From: Agaribacillus aureus
GTDB taxonomy: Bacteria > Bacteroidota > Bacteroidia > Cytophagales > Cyclobacteriaceae
Assembly (NCBI GenBank): GCA_030442055.1
Contig: JAUJEB010000005.1
Coordinates: forward strand, 186,001 to 250,000
Direction of reading: 5' to 3'
Length of the DNA stretch: 64,000 bases
Each line of letters starts with the position of its first letter. Within the stretch, counting starts at the first letter, position 1. The translations under genes and the position numbers were made by a program. Below are positions 1 through 9,279 of this stretch, piece by piece. A model generated the notes under the pieces. The model was given only the letters and a program-made list of their open reading frames with translations, ran no database searches and was not told the DNA's origin.

Positions 1-338
1 ATGAAACTGCCTACAGAAGTTGAATCGACACTTAGCAAGGATGTGCGAGGCAGGTAAAGCGCCAGCAGGAAGATAATCCATGCAAGCAACGTTCCCGCCT
101 GGCTGACCAGAAGGACCTTTTTGCGGCCGAATACGTCTGACCACTTTCCTAAAATTGGTGCTCCGAAGAACTGGAAGGCAGGATAAATTGATCCTAAAAC
201 ACCGTAAATAAATTCATTGCCGCCAAATCTATTCACCAGGAAAACCAAAAAGGGTAAAATCACACTGTAACCAAGCATCCCGATAAAGTTGACGGTCAAC
301 ACGGGTAAAAGGGGAATTGGTTTTGATGACTGTTTCAA
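1..338 (-). CDS. MFS transporter, N-terminal part (runs off the left edge)
   Basis: Reading the minus strand gives an open frame that leaves the window at base 1 and encodes the first two or three membrane segments of a major facilitator transporter. The first helix contains LTVNFIGMLGYSVILPF and the loop between helices 2 and 3 carries GKWSDVFGRKKV, the classical MFS signature (G-x-x-x-D-x-x-G-R-K/R). Members of this TetA-like branch export drugs or small metabolites by proton antiport across the inner membrane, but the substrate cannot be read here. No ATG lies upstream of the first helix; a TTG at 338-336 gives a sensible short N-terminus, so the start is uncertain. The rest of the gene lies outside the window. 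Confidence 0.8.
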   Translation of the reverse strand, partial: MKQSSKPIPLLPVLTVNFIGMLGYSVILPFLVFLVNRFGGNEFIYGVLGSIYPAFQFFGAPILGKWSDVFGRKKVLLVSQAGTLLAWIIFLLALYLPRTSLLSVDSTSVGSF

Positions 339-438
339 TGGTCTGACGGCTTTCAGTGAGGAACAGTGATTAGTTAAAAGATGTTTGGAAAAGTAATAAA
401 TTTGAATTGTTGTAAAAAGAATGCCAACGCTTTTTTAA

Positions 439-1896
439 TTAACGCTTCATCTTTTCTTCCAGCCAACTTTTGATGTCAACGTAATCCAGCATATCAGCAT
501 TTGCGAGGGGTGTGTCGCCCTCAAAAAGGGTGGTGTAAAAATTTTTGAATGCCACCGGATAATCCGATTTGGAAATGTTGGTGATCTTTGAAAAAAAAGC
601 CAGGTAGGACCTCTCAAATGGTTTGAGCCTTTTCATTTTCTTGAAATACCTGCGATGGCTTTCAACCGCGTATTTTATAAAAATCACATTGCCCAAATCG
701 AAGTGGATCATCAGGTGCAGGAGCCTTGCATAGAATGCCAGGTGTGTCCATACTTCAATTTTGCTGTCGATGATCTTATTGATCCAGCTGAGTGCCTCGG
801 TATAATTTCCATGGAGAAAATAAAACTGGGCAAACTGGTTCCAAAAAAGCATAAAATAATCTTCAGGGATAGCTTTTTCGAAAGACTGTATAAACTGATC
901 AACTTCCCGGCATAATCTGATCCCGTTCTCCAGATCCTTTTTGTCCCTGTAAATTTCCAGCTCCAGGTTATAGGAGCGGCACCGGGCTCTTACTGAAAAC
1001 TTGCTGTCTTTGGAGATCCCATATTTTGCCGGCAGCTCCCTGATCAGCTCCAGTACCGGGAAGGCTTCATCCCATCTTTTTTCATAAAGGAGCACCGTGA
1101 TCTTGTTGCCCAACGTGCTGGTATAAAGACCGGGTTCATTTTTAATTTTTTCAGGATGGGCCTCCAGTAATTCGATGATGGCATCGATGTGTTTTTCTGC
1201 CTGAGGTATCTGGTTTTGCAACAGTCCGGCGCTGAAAAGGGTGTGATGATACAGGATTCTTGCCCGCAGGGAGGCAGCCAACCCCGGATTTTGTATCAAA
1301 TCTTTGGCAGCGAGCTTTTCCTCCACCGACGGGCCACTACGGAAATCTGAAACGTCTGCGACCAGCTCCCAGTATCGGTTCAAATTTTCAAGTTTTTTAA
1401 TAGCGCTGGCCTGCTTTTTAACTACCTCTTTAAACATCGGACTGTTGGGGCCGTATTTGGAGACGTACAATTTTCTTTGTCCCTCATAGACGTCAATCAA
1501 TGCCGGAAAACTCTCAAAACGCCTGGCTATTTTTTCAGCTTTTTCGAGTACGTAGTAACATTGATCAAATAGCTCTTTGCTATGCAATATTTCTGCATCA
1601 GTGATTAGATTTCTTACCTCCGTTTCCTTCGATATCCCGGTATGGTAATTTCTAAGACTTTTCAGAATTAGTTTTCTCAGGTGGTTTTTAGTGACATGCA
1701 GCTGCTGGATGAATTTCTCGCCTTCAAATTTTTTCTTAATCTGATCCTCATCAAAAACAGTCTGTTTGTCCAATGCATCAAATAGCCTGAGGTGATTGGA
1801 ATTTGCCTGCTGAGCCGTACAAAAAATCCGGAAATACCGCTTTTCGGTCTGGCTCAAGGATTTGATTAGATAGAACAGATTCCCTTTTTTATGCAT
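439..1896 (-). CDS. Conserved hypothetical protein, all-helical (TPR-like)
   Basis: A 485-residue cytoplasmic protein with no signal peptide or membrane segment. It is rich in Lys, Glu and Leu and looks almost wholly helical, with recurring helix-pair patterns (for example around residues 100-140, 205-260 and 330-380) like degenerate tetratricopeptide repeats. The N-terminus (residues 5-90) is basic and contains a stretch resembling a small helical DNA- or protein-binding region. Proteins of this size and style are common hypotheticals in Bacteroidota, and I do not recognise a named family. It stands alone: the MFS gene lies beyond its stop and the VOC gene diverges from its start. GC-rich codon use matches the first 10 kb. 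Confidence 0.75.
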   Translation of the reverse strand: MHKKGNLFYLIKSLSQTEKRYFRIFCTAQQANSNHLRLFDALDKQTVFDEDQIKKKFEGEKFIQQLHVTKNHLRKLILKSLRNYHTGISKETEVRNLITDAEILHSKELFDQCYYVLEKAEKIARRFESFPALIDVYEGQRKLYVSKYGPNSPMFKEVVKKQASAIKKLENLNRYWELVADVSDFRSGPSVEEKLAAKDLIQNPGLAASLRARILYHHTLFSAGLLQNQIPQAEKHIDAIIELLEAHPEKIKNEPGLYTSTLGNKITVLLYEKRWDEAFPVLELIRELPAKYGISKDSKFSVRARCRSYNLELEIYRDKKDLENGIRLCREVDQFIQSFEKAIPEDYFMLFWNQFAQFYFLHGNYTEALSWINKIIDSKIEVWTHLAFYARLLHLMIHFDLGNVIFIKYAVESHRRYFKKMKRLKPFERSYLAFFSKITNISKSDYPVAFKNFYTTLFEGDTPLANADMLDYVDIKSWLEEKMKR

Positions 1897-2024
1897 ATAA
1901 AGTTTACGATTTTTCTATTTTAACATTTAAAAATACAAAATTAGTGCTCAATAATGGTGTTTATTATATAATATGATTATTACGTTTTAATAAATATTGA
2001 TTTTAAATTACCTGTTAGCGCTGC

Positions 2025-2032
2025 TATGTTTG
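2025..2032 (+). promoter_or_regulatory. Possible Bacteroidota -7 element (TATGTTTG) for the VOC gene
   Basis: TATGTTTG fits the TANNTTTG element 38 bases before the VOC start. The nearest upstream TTG (1997-1999) is 25 bases away, longer than the usual 19-21, so the match is only partial. Confidence 0.35.
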
Positions 2033-2069
2033 TATCAAAACAAATTGTAAAGGTTAAAACAAAAATATT

Positions 2070-2438
2070 ATGGCAAATTCAATTAACTGGTTTGAAATTC
2101 CATCCAAAAATTTCGATCGAGCGTGCAAGTTTTATAGCAGTATCCTGGGCGGCGAGGTGCATGTAGCGGAGATGGGTGGTGATATGAAAATGGGCATGCT
2201 ACCTAACTTTTCTCAAGGAGGAGGTGTTGGTGGCCACATAAGCTCAAGTCCGGACAGCAAACCGTCCAATGAGGGTGTGATGGTCTACCTGAATGGCGGC
2301 GATGATCTGCAGGTTATTTTAGACAAAGTAGAACCTGCCGGTGGAAAGGTGGTCATGCCCAAAACAAAATCACCTGGAGGATACATGGCTATTTTTACCG
2401 ATACGGAAGGAAATCGAATGGCTTTGCACAATGCCTAA
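2070..2438 (+). CDS. VOC family protein (glyoxalase/bleomycin-resistance/dioxygenase fold)
   Basis: A 122-residue cytoplasmic protein with a single vicinal-oxygen-chelate domain. It opens with the typical NWFEIPSKNFDRACKFYSSI (residues 5-24), in which the strand-helix unit brings the first face of the metal site, and closes with GGYMAIFTDTEGNRMALH, where a Glu-Gly-Asn turn and a final His are usual. The central part, with PAGGKVVMPK, matches the subgroup often annotated as lactoylglutathione lyase-like or glyoxalase superfamily. Substrate is unknown in this subgroup, and metal-ligand spacing is not canonical for glyoxalase I, so I do not assign a reaction. Transcribed alone, divergently from the preceding hypothetical. 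Confidence 0.88.
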   Translation: MANSINWFEIPSKNFDRACKFYSSILGGEVHVAEMGGDMKMGMLPNFSQGGGVGGHISSSPDSKPSNEGVMVYLNGGDDLQVILDKVEPAGGKVVMPKTKSPGGYMAIFTDTEGNRMALHNA

Positions 2439-2837
2439 GCCGGCCTGGCATCCTTTGCATTTTTTTAGATCACATCAGACCGATGACGAATAACATGGGA
2501 AGGGTGCCCGGTTTTGATAAAAGATACAGGATCAGCTATTATTCCTGCCATTGTCCGGTCAGTCCGGCATTAGCTTAAGTACAACTTACTGATTGTCAAT
2601 TTGAAAGAAAAAACCAACTTTTTCTAACAGCCTTTCTATGCCTTAAGCGTAGTGGGTCAGGGACCGCCGGAAACGGGTATGATCATTTTAATGGCCTTGT
2701 GCGTCTAACTTTTACACTAGGTCACTGGGAGTGCATCGCAAAGGAGGTGGTGGCTTGAGACATTATTGGAGATTTCTTCGTGATCCTATGGCCACGACCT
2801 TATCGATTTATAAAATGATTGCTAAAATTTTGAACCT
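2439..2837. other. Intergenic region without recognisable gene
   Basis: About 400 bases between the VOC gene and the MMPL exporter. I see no coding frame with family likeness, no tRNA and no strong terminator. It presumably holds the promoter of the exporter operon, but no clear TANNTTTG element is visible near its start. Confidence 0.5.
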
Positions 2838-5273
2838 ATGAATGAAAATCATATGAAAACCAAAGCTGAAAGATTCTTTTGGAAAGTTACCGGTTATCCG
2901 GTGCTTATCATACTGGCTTTTGTGCTGCTGATTTTTGGGATTGCCAGTCAGATGCCTAAAATGAAAATTGATACCTCTATAGAAGCCTATATTCCACCGG
3001 GGCACCATTCACTGCTAAACCGGGACAAAGTCCGCGATATTTTTGGGCTTACTGATCCTATTGTTGTGGCGGTTTCCAGTCACGCTAAAGATGGTGTTTT
3101 TACAGCAGACCTGTTAAATGTGGTCAGTGAGCTCACCGAAAACATTCAGGGGGTGGAGGGTGTTGACCCAGATCAGGTCACCAGTCTTGCCACAGAAAAC
3201 AACATCACCGGCACCGAGGACGGCATGATCGTAGAGCCCTTTCTGGAAGAAAGACTTAACGGGCAGCAGGAAGCTGACCAGGTAAGGAGGGCCGTTATGC
3301 AATTCCCGCTATATGTGGGAAATCTTGTCAGCGAAGATGGCTCCACCACCTTGATCGTGGCGGAGTTATTGGATAAAAATAAATATGGTCCCCAGGCCTA
3401 CAATGACATCAAGGCGATCGTGGATAAAGTTACCGAGACGAGGCTTTCCTCCATGGGCAATCAGGCTTCCATACATGTAGCAGGAGAAGGGGGCGTGGTG
3501 GCTCATTTGGCTGAGTATATTGATAAAGATGCTCAAAAAATGGGTCCCATGGCATTTTTATTAATTGTACTGGTATTGATCACAGCCTATCGTACCTTCC
3601 GCGGGCTCTATCTTTCGGTCATTGTCATACTTGGCGCGGTGATAGGCGCCATGGGTTTAATGGCTGCCAGCGGTGTGCCGATGTACCAGGTATCGAATGT
3701 TATTCCCGTGATATTAATTGCTATTTCGGTAGCAGATGCTATTCACATATTGGGGCAATATTATGAGAATCTCGCCGCCAATCCCGATTTGCCAAGGCGA
3801 GATCTGGTGGTCCAAACCATGGGAGAAATGTGGAGGCCTGTAACATTGACCTCCATTACAGATGTGTTCGGCTTTTTGGCCATGGGTTTTACGTCTTCCG
3901 TTCCTCCCTTGAGAATGGTTGGGATATTTTCTTCCATTGGCGTGATCATGGCATTGCTGATTTCCCTGTTTATGGTCCCCGCCATACTGGTGTTGTTGAA
4001 GCCAAAAATGAGCAAGGCCTTTCGCCTGGCTTCCACTCATAATTCGGTGGATCCGGATTTTTTTGGAAGAATAATGTCGAGGCTTGGAGGAATGGTTCTG
4101 AAAAAACCTAAAGTGGTGGTTTCACTGGCGGCTCTGATGATTATCGCCGGAGGCATCGGTATTCCTTTTTTAACCGTAGATGAGGCCAGCATTGAAAATT
4201 TCAATACCAACACCGCCATATACAAGGCAGACCGGCTCATCAATGCCAAAATGAATGGTGCCAATTCATTTGATATCATGGTGGAGGCCAGCGAAACAGA
4301 CGGCTTGCTTGATCCTGACCGGCTCAGAAAAATAGAAGCGCTTCAGAAATATCTGGAGCAACAACCCCAGGTAGGTGGCACTACCTCCATTGTAGACCTT
4401 CTAAAGCAGATGAATAAGTCACTCAACGAAAACAATCCCGGTGCCTACACCCTCCCCAACGACACCGATTTGACGGCGCAATACTTCTTGCTCTATTCAG
4501 CCAGCGGCGACCCGTCAGATTTTGAGCAATATATTGACTACGATTATCGACTGGCCAATGTGAGTATCAACCTGAAAGACGGTCATTATTCCAAGGCTAA
4601 GCCTGTCATAGAGGCCGTGGACCAGTACATTGAAAATGAATTTAACGACCGAACCATAAAAGCCAATATCGCCGGCTGGATGAATGTGTTTTATTATTGG
4701 GTGGGAAGTGTAGGATATGGTCATTTTGCCGGCGTAATATTGGCGCTTATTTTGGTGTGGGCCATTTCAGCGCTGGGCTTCAAATCCTCGGTGGCAGGAT
4801 TGCTTGCCGTGACCCCTGTGTTTACGGCAATTTTTGTTTTTTATGCCGTGATGGGATTCACTGGGATTACTTTGAATACAGCTACCTCAATGTTTGCAGC
4901 AATAGCTATTGGCGTTGCGGTTGACTTTGCGGTGCACCTGATAGACCGGATGATTTTTGCCGTGAAAGAACAAAAAAAATCGCTGGATCAGGCACTCGAA
5001 GAATTGTTTCCATCCACAGGCCGGGCATTGTTGTTTAATGTGGCTGCCGTGAGTTTGGGCTTTGGCAGTAATATGATCAGCAGCATACCGCCTTTTATCA
5101 CCTTTGGGGCGCTGATTACCACCTGCGTAGCAACCAGTTTTCTTGGCAGCGTAACATTGCTCCCGGCTTTGATAAAAGTCTTTAAGCCAAAATTTCTCAC
5201 AAAGCACATTGAAGGCGAAATGACTGATGAACAAAGAGAAGACCTCCTGAATCGCATGGAGATCCCCCGATAG
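2838..5273 (+). CDS. MMPL/RND superfamily transporter
   Basis: An 811-residue inner-membrane protein with the internal duplication of RND-type permeases: one membrane helix near residues 15-37, a periplasmic domain to about 225, a block of five helices (about 230-390, with the sterol-sensing-like stretch ISVADAIHILGQYYE containing the proton-relay Asp), then the same plan repeated (helix about 415-435, second periplasmic domain, five helices about 635-790, with AIGVAVDFAVHLIDR). It is shorter than HAE-type drug pumps and fits the MMPL/HpnN-like class that moves lipids or hydrophobic molecules. A second in-frame ATG at 2853 is an equally good start. It is followed closely by a LolA-like protein and an outer-membrane barrel, which suggests one envelope export route. 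Confidence 0.88.
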   Translation: MNENHMKTKAERFFWKVTGYPVLIILAFVLLIFGIASQMPKMKIDTSIEAYIPPGHHSLLNRDKVRDIFGLTDPIVVAVSSHAKDGVFTADLLNVVSELTENIQGVEGVDPDQVTSLATENNITGTEDGMIVEPFLEERLNGQQEADQVRRAVMQFPLYVGNLVSEDGSTTLIVAELLDKNKYGPQAYNDIKAIVDKVTETRLSSMGNQASIHVAGEGGVVAHLAEYIDKDAQKMGPMAFLLIVLVLITAYRTFRGLYLSVIVILGAVIGAMGLMAASGVPMYQVSNVIPVILIAISVADAIHILGQYYENLAANPDLPRRDLVVQTMGEMWRPVTLTSITDVFGFLAMGFTSSVPPLRMVGIFSSIGVIMALLISLFMVPAILVLLKPKMSKAFRLASTHNSVDPDFFGRIMSRLGGMVLKKPKVVVSLAALMIIAGGIGIPFLTVDEASIENFNTNTAIYKADRLINAKMNGANSFDIMVEASETDGLLDPDRLRKIEALQKYLEQQPQVGGTTSIVDLLKQMNKSLNENNPGAYTLPNDTDLTAQYFLLYSASGDPSDFEQYIDYDYRLANVSINLKDGHYSKAKPVIEAVDQYIENEFNDRTIKANIAGWMNVFYYWVGSVGYGHFAGVILALILVWAISALGFKSSVAGLLAVTPVFTAIFVFYAVMGFTGITLNTATSMFAAIAIGVAVDFAVHLIDRMIFAVKEQKKSLDQALEELFPSTGRALLFNVAAVSLGFGSNMISSIPPFITFGALITTCVATSFLGSVTLLPALIKVFKPKFLTKHIEGEMTDEQREDLLNRMEIPR

Positions 5274-5312
5274 AAAAATTATTAATAGAAGCAATACCAT
5301 AAAAATATCCAT

Positions 5313-6116
5313 ATGAAAACTATAAAACTTATTTTCTACGCAGGCCTTATAGGTCTCTGGACAACGCAGGCTTTTGCACAAGCCTTGCCATCTGCCAAGG
5401 AAATTATCAATAAGGTGAACGCCCGGAATGAGGGTCCTTACGTAACGCAGGAGTTTACCATGGAGCTGACCGATCGCCGGGGCAAAAAACAGCTGCGCAA
5501 AACGGTCAGCTATCGCAAAGACTATGAGGGTCAGCGGAAGAGTGTCCTGTTTTTTTCGTCGCCAACGAATGTAAAGGGAACCGGCTTTCTCACTTTTGAC
5601 TATCACGACGCCGACAAGGATGATGATCAATGGCTGTATCTGCCGGCGTTGAGAAAGACCAGGAGAATATCGGCTGCCAACCGGGGAGATTATTTTTTAG
5701 GCACAGATCTAACCTATGAAGATATCAAAAAGGGAACAAAGATCAGCCGTGAAGATTATACCTTCAAAACTTTGAAGAAAGAGCAGGTAGACGGCAAGCA
5801 ATGTTATCTCGTGGAGGCGATTCCAGTCAATGATAAAATAGCCAAGGAGCTTAAACATAGCAAAGTACATTTCTACATCGATCCGAAAACGTGGATATCG
5901 TTAAAAAATGAGTATTGGGATATCAGTGGTAATCCACTTAAAACTACAGAGATCGAAGCGCTCGTCTTGATTGATAACATATGGACCGTACAGAAAATCA
6001 ACGCAGTAAATCATAAAACCGGGCATCGGTCCATTTTGACTTTTAGCGGTTCGGATTACAAAACCGAGCTGGAGGATGATCTGTTTGTCGAACAGACATT
6101 ATTGAGAGGGCGTTAG
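5313..6116 (+). CDS. LolA-like outer membrane lipoprotein-sorting protein
   Basis: A 267-residue periplasmic protein. A signal peptide (residues 1-23, ending AFAQ) is followed by a single domain typical of the LolA-like group that accompanies MMPL exporters: SYRKDYEGQRKSVLFFSSP, then a QWLYLPALRKTRRIS segment, GDYFLGTDLTYEDI, and a late VHFYIDPKTWISLKNEYWD strand. The open beta-barrel fold of this group holds an acyl chain in a hydrophobic cavity. The gene starts 39 bases after the exporter stop and ends 4 bases before the barrel gene, so the three are probably one operon carrying a hydrophobic cargo from inner membrane to outer membrane. The cargo is unknown. Confidence 0.85.
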   Translation: MKTIKLIFYAGLIGLWTTQAFAQALPSAKEIINKVNARNEGPYVTQEFTMELTDRRGKKQLRKTVSYRKDYEGQRKSVLFFSSPTNVKGTGFLTFDYHDADKDDDQWLYLPALRKTRRISAANRGDYFLGTDLTYEDIKKGTKISREDYTFKTLKKEQVDGKQCYLVEAIPVNDKIAKELKHSKVHFYIDPKTWISLKNEYWDISGNPLKTTEIEALVLIDNIWTVQKINAVNHKTGHRSILTFSGSDYKTELEDDLFVEQTLLRGR

Positions 6117-6120
6117 ACAG

Positions 6121-7461
6121 ATGTTTTTAAGATTGACAGTTGGGATTTTGATGGGCGCGTTGTGTACTGCTGATTTAGTTGCGCAGGACAAAGCCGCCCA
6201 CAAGCCTTTTAATTTAAAAGCATTACTCAACCCTTCCGTCCTCATAGAATGGGAGTCAGCCTACGCTTTTGAGGACAAAGAGATTCAGAAAACGGAATTT
6301 ATTTTTAAACCTGAATTCAACATTGACCTGTCTAAAAACATTCGGTGGGTCATCCGAAGCCGGATGTATGCAGAGGTGACCGATCGACTGGAGCCGGGAA
6401 AGCCCGGCCAGGTAGAAGTATCGGACCTCTCGCGACGCTGGATTATGGGGGATCGGTTAGAAGCAGAGCTTAGGGAGTTTTACTTTGACATTAAAATTAA
6501 AAAGACTTTTGTAACAATAGGTAAACAACAAATAGTGTGGGGCAAGGCCGATGGATTGAGGATCATGGATTTGGTAAATCCCTTCAACTTTCGCGAATTT
6601 CTCTTAGACGAATTTGAAGATTCCCGCATTCCCTTGTGGTCTCTTAAGGCGGATATTCCGATAAAAGGAATATCTGCCCAATTCGTCTGGATCCCCGATC
6701 AAAGTTACAACGACCTTCCGGACCCAGGAGGAACTTATGCTTTCGGCCAGGCTTTTGAAGGGGGTTCGAATATTCGTCAAAATCCCTTGCACAAGCCAGA
6801 CCGATTCATTCAGGATTCGGACATTGGTCTCAGGCTATCCACCTTTTTTAAAGGATGGGATTTGACTTTAAACTACCTGTATTTCTATGATGATTTTCCT
6901 GTTAACTTTCAATCTACACCCTTGATCGATGACGTACCAGTCCTCACAATTTCACCGCGCTACCTGAGAAACCATCTCCTGGGAGCTACATTCAGTAATG
7001 CTTTTGGAAGTTTCACGCTGCGTGGCGAGGCGGGGTATCAATTTGATAAATATGTGGCTACCAATGATATTACCCATCCCCTTGGTGTGGTGGAATCGGG
7101 CCAGCTGATGGCTGTTTCGGGGCTGGACTATTCCGGCATCACCAATACCACGCTGAGCGCCCAATTGTTCGTGGATTGGATCACGAACGACACGTCCATC
7201 CTGGGAAGGGATCATTTTGAAACCAACATGTCCCTTTTATTATCCCGGAACTTTATTAACGAAACGCTGGACATTGACCTTATCGGCATTCGAAACATTA
7301 ACCGGGGAGAAGGATTTGTGCAGGGAAAGATCAACTATCTACTCAAAAGTAATTTGAGCATCTGGCTGGGGGGAGAGATCATCTATGGAGACAGGGATAC
7401 TTTTATCGGACAATTCAAGGGCCAGGACAGGATTTACCTGGGCATGGAATTAGGGATATAA
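6121..7461 (+). CDS. Outer-membrane beta-barrel protein (DUF1302-like)
   Basis: A 446-residue protein with a signal peptide (about residues 1-21) and alternating-hydrophobicity strands throughout, ending in a terminal strand of barrel type (RIYLGMELGI). The segment TFVTIGKQQIVWGKADGLRI and the following LVNPFNFREFLLDEFEDSRI resemble the DUF1302 family and its relatives, which sit beside MMPL and LolA-like genes in many Gram-negative bacteria. It is the likely outer-membrane end of the route formed with the two preceding genes. Assignment to DUF1302 is by pattern only; a generic porin-like barrel is the alternative. Confidence 0.7.
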   Translation: MFLRLTVGILMGALCTADLVAQDKAAHKPFNLKALLNPSVLIEWESAYAFEDKEIQKTEFIFKPEFNIDLSKNIRWVIRSRMYAEVTDRLEPGKPGQVEVSDLSRRWIMGDRLEAELREFYFDIKIKKTFVTIGKQQIVWGKADGLRIMDLVNPFNFREFLLDEFEDSRIPLWSLKADIPIKGISAQFVWIPDQSYNDLPDPGGTYAFGQAFEGGSNIRQNPLHKPDRFIQDSDIGLRLSTFFKGWDLTLNYLYFYDDFPVNFQSTPLIDDVPVLTISPRYLRNHLLGATFSNAFGSFTLRGEAGYQFDKYVATNDITHPLGVVESGQLMAVSGLDYSGITNTTLSAQLFVDWITNDTSILGRDHFETNMSLLLSRNFINETLDIDLIGIRNINRGEGFVQGKINYLLKSNLSIWLGGEIIYGDRDTFIGQFKGQDRIYLGMELGI

Positions 7462-7540
7462 AAAAAATTAAAATAAATGTCCACTTTTCCAAAGCGAAAC
7501 AGTCTATATAGTACAGACCAAAAATTTGAGGGAAAAACAC

Positions 7541-8251
7541 ATGTTAGCACTCAAAAATATAGCGGGAACTCAGGAGAAGGTAGAATCTACCAGAAATTAT
7601 AGTGATGTAAATTCATCGTTGCTATTTATGCCGGATATTACGGGGTTTACCAGGTTTGTTCAACAGGCAGAGCCGAGGCATAGCAATCACATTATATCCG
7701 AATTGCTGGAGGTATTGATCGATTCCAACCATCTTGGGTTGGAAATTTCAGAGCTTGAAGGGGATGCTATTTTGTTTTATAAGTATGAACATGTGCCCTC
7801 GCTCGCGTCAATTCTTGTACAGGCCCGACGGATGTTTGAGAATTTTCACAATCATTTGAAACAATACAATGCCTCTGGTATTTGTAGTTGTGGTGCCAAA
7901 AACATACCCGTTGACCTGTCCTTAAAAATTATTATTCATCAGGGAAAATTTGAGTTTACAAAAGTCAAGCAATACCGGAAGCCGCATGGATTTGATCTGA
8001 TACTAACGCATAAATTATTAAAGAATTCTATAGATGAAAAGGAATATATATTGGTGACCGACGGATTTAATAAAGAAATATCATCCCTCAATAGCCATGG
8101 GTTTAGCGGAGAAGATTTTTTAGCCGGTAAAACAACCTATAAAGATATTGGCGAAATATCCTATCAATATTTATCATTAAAGCCAATGCTTGACAGGATT
8201 ACCAAAAAAGGATCTGATCTGCCAGTATGTCCAATGTTTGTGAGCCGATAG
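7541..8251 (+). CDS. DUF2652 domain protein (nucleotidyl-cyclase-like fold)
   Basis: A 236-residue cytoplasmic protein. Residues about 24-40 (LLFMPDITGFTRFVQQ) and 65-78 (EISELEGDAILFYK) match the DUF2652 family, whose core resembles class III adenylate cyclases: the first motif corresponds to the metal-binding Asp segment and the second to the E-x-x-G-D strand turn. Whether it makes a cyclic nucleotide is unknown; the family is mostly unstudied and frequent in Bacteroidota. A cysteine pair (CSCG, about residue 115) is typical of it. I chose the ATG at 7541 over the in-frame TTG at 7526 because a GAGGG sequence at 7528-7532 lies 8 bases before it. Confidence 0.8.
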   Translation: MLALKNIAGTQEKVESTRNYSDVNSSLLFMPDITGFTRFVQQAEPRHSNHIISELLEVLIDSNHLGLEISELEGDAILFYKYEHVPSLASILVQARRMFENFHNHLKQYNASGICSCGAKNIPVDLSLKIIIHQGKFEFTKVKQYRKPHGFDLILTHKLLKNSIDEKEYILVTDGFNKEISSLNSHGFSGEDFLAGKTTYKDIGEISYQYLSLKPMLDRITKKGSDLPVCPMFVSR

Positions 8252-8423
8252 GTAAAAATACCGGCAATTTGACTCACGCTATTATGATATCGATTGTGGT
8301 TAAGTGGATCAGAGATAATAGGGATGATCAATTTGCCGGCTTCAAACGTCAGAGGTTTAAAACCGGGTAAGACAGTAACTGCCTGGTTAAATTATCTAAT
8401 GTTTGTAAGTAAAAAAAAGTAAC

Positions 8424-9206
8424 ATGAAAAATCAATTGTTAGTAAACAAGACAGCGGTAGTTTTTGGTGCAGGTGGTAACCTCGGCAGGCAGGTAGCCAA
8501 AGCCTTCATAGAACATGGAGCGAAAGTTTTTATCTCGGACATCGATAAGACCACAATGGCTGAAATACAAGGTGCAGCTAATGTTCGGAAAGTGGATGCG
8601 CAAAATGAAGCGGAGGTAAACGACTATCTTAATACTATTGTCACCGGCGGTAACCAAATTGATATAGTTATCAATCTAAGCGGATCGGATCCTGAGGCAT
8701 ATAACCATGGAAAGCCAGCTATGGATGTTTCTCTTGAGCAATTCCTGATCCCTATGAAGACAGCTACAGGTACCCAGTTCATTACAGCAAAAGCAGGATT
8801 TAAGCATATGAGTGAAGGAAACGGAGGTGTGATTATTTTGATCACTTCCACCCTTTCGAAAATCTCCCCACCCTGGACCACCGCGTTGTCGGCATCGCAT
8901 GCGGCTACCGAAGGACTGGTGAGAACCCTTGCCAATGAATGGGGTCCTGGAGGAGTAAGAGTGCTAGGTATCAGATCAGAGGCGATGACCGAATCTCCTA
9001 CTATTAACTACACCTTTACCACCATGGGGGCCAACATAGGATTAAGCAGGGAGCAGATGCAAGGTTCGGTGGAGGAAAAAGTGCCGCTTCGCAGGCTTAC
9101 CTCAGGCGCAGAAACCGCCAAGGTGGCCGTGCTGGCAGCCTCGGATCTGGCAGGTTTTATGACTGGCGCTATGCTAAATCATTCGGGGGGACATGTCTTA
9201 GACTAG
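8424..9206 (+). CDS. SDR-family protein with altered active site
   Basis: A 260-residue Rossmann-fold protein of the short-chain dehydrogenase/reductase superfamily. The cofactor glycine motif GAGGNLG (residues 15-21), the D-x-D after strand 2 (favouring NAD over NADP), and the NLSG turn (NAG equivalent, residues 84-87) are present. The catalytic Ser is at 142 (ITST), but 13 residues later the expected Tyr155 is Leu and the expected Lys159 is His, in a segment reading LSASHAATEGL instead of YSASKAA-type. The protein should therefore bind a nucleotide but probably cannot perform the classical hydride transfer. It may be a structural or regulatory homologue. Bounded by 170 bases upstream; the SRPBCC gene follows. 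Confidence 0.85.
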   Translation: MKNQLLVNKTAVVFGAGGNLGRQVAKAFIEHGAKVFISDIDKTTMAEIQGAANVRKVDAQNEAEVNDYLNTIVTGGNQIDIVINLSGSDPEAYNHGKPAMDVSLEQFLIPMKTATGTQFITAKAGFKHMSEGNGGVIILITSTLSKISPPWTTALSASHAATEGLVRTLANEWGPGGVRVLGIRSEAMTESPTINYTFTTMGANIGLSREQMQGSVEEKVPLRRLTSGAETAKVAVLAASDLAGFMTGAMLNHSGGHVLD

Positions 9207-9279
9207 TTCCGCAAAAAACAGGTTGATACGGCATCGACAGGCATTTAATTTTAGAATCGTAACAAAATCAAAATTGAAA

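Noticed and set aside
4887-5630. Long open frame of 247 codons on the minus strand
   Set aside because: It lies opposite the MMPL exporter and the LolA-like gene, both of which have clear family features; the translated product has none.
8397-8405. TAATGTTTG before the SDR gene as a -7 element
   Set aside because: It has one base too many between TA and TTTG, and there is no TTG at a fitting distance.
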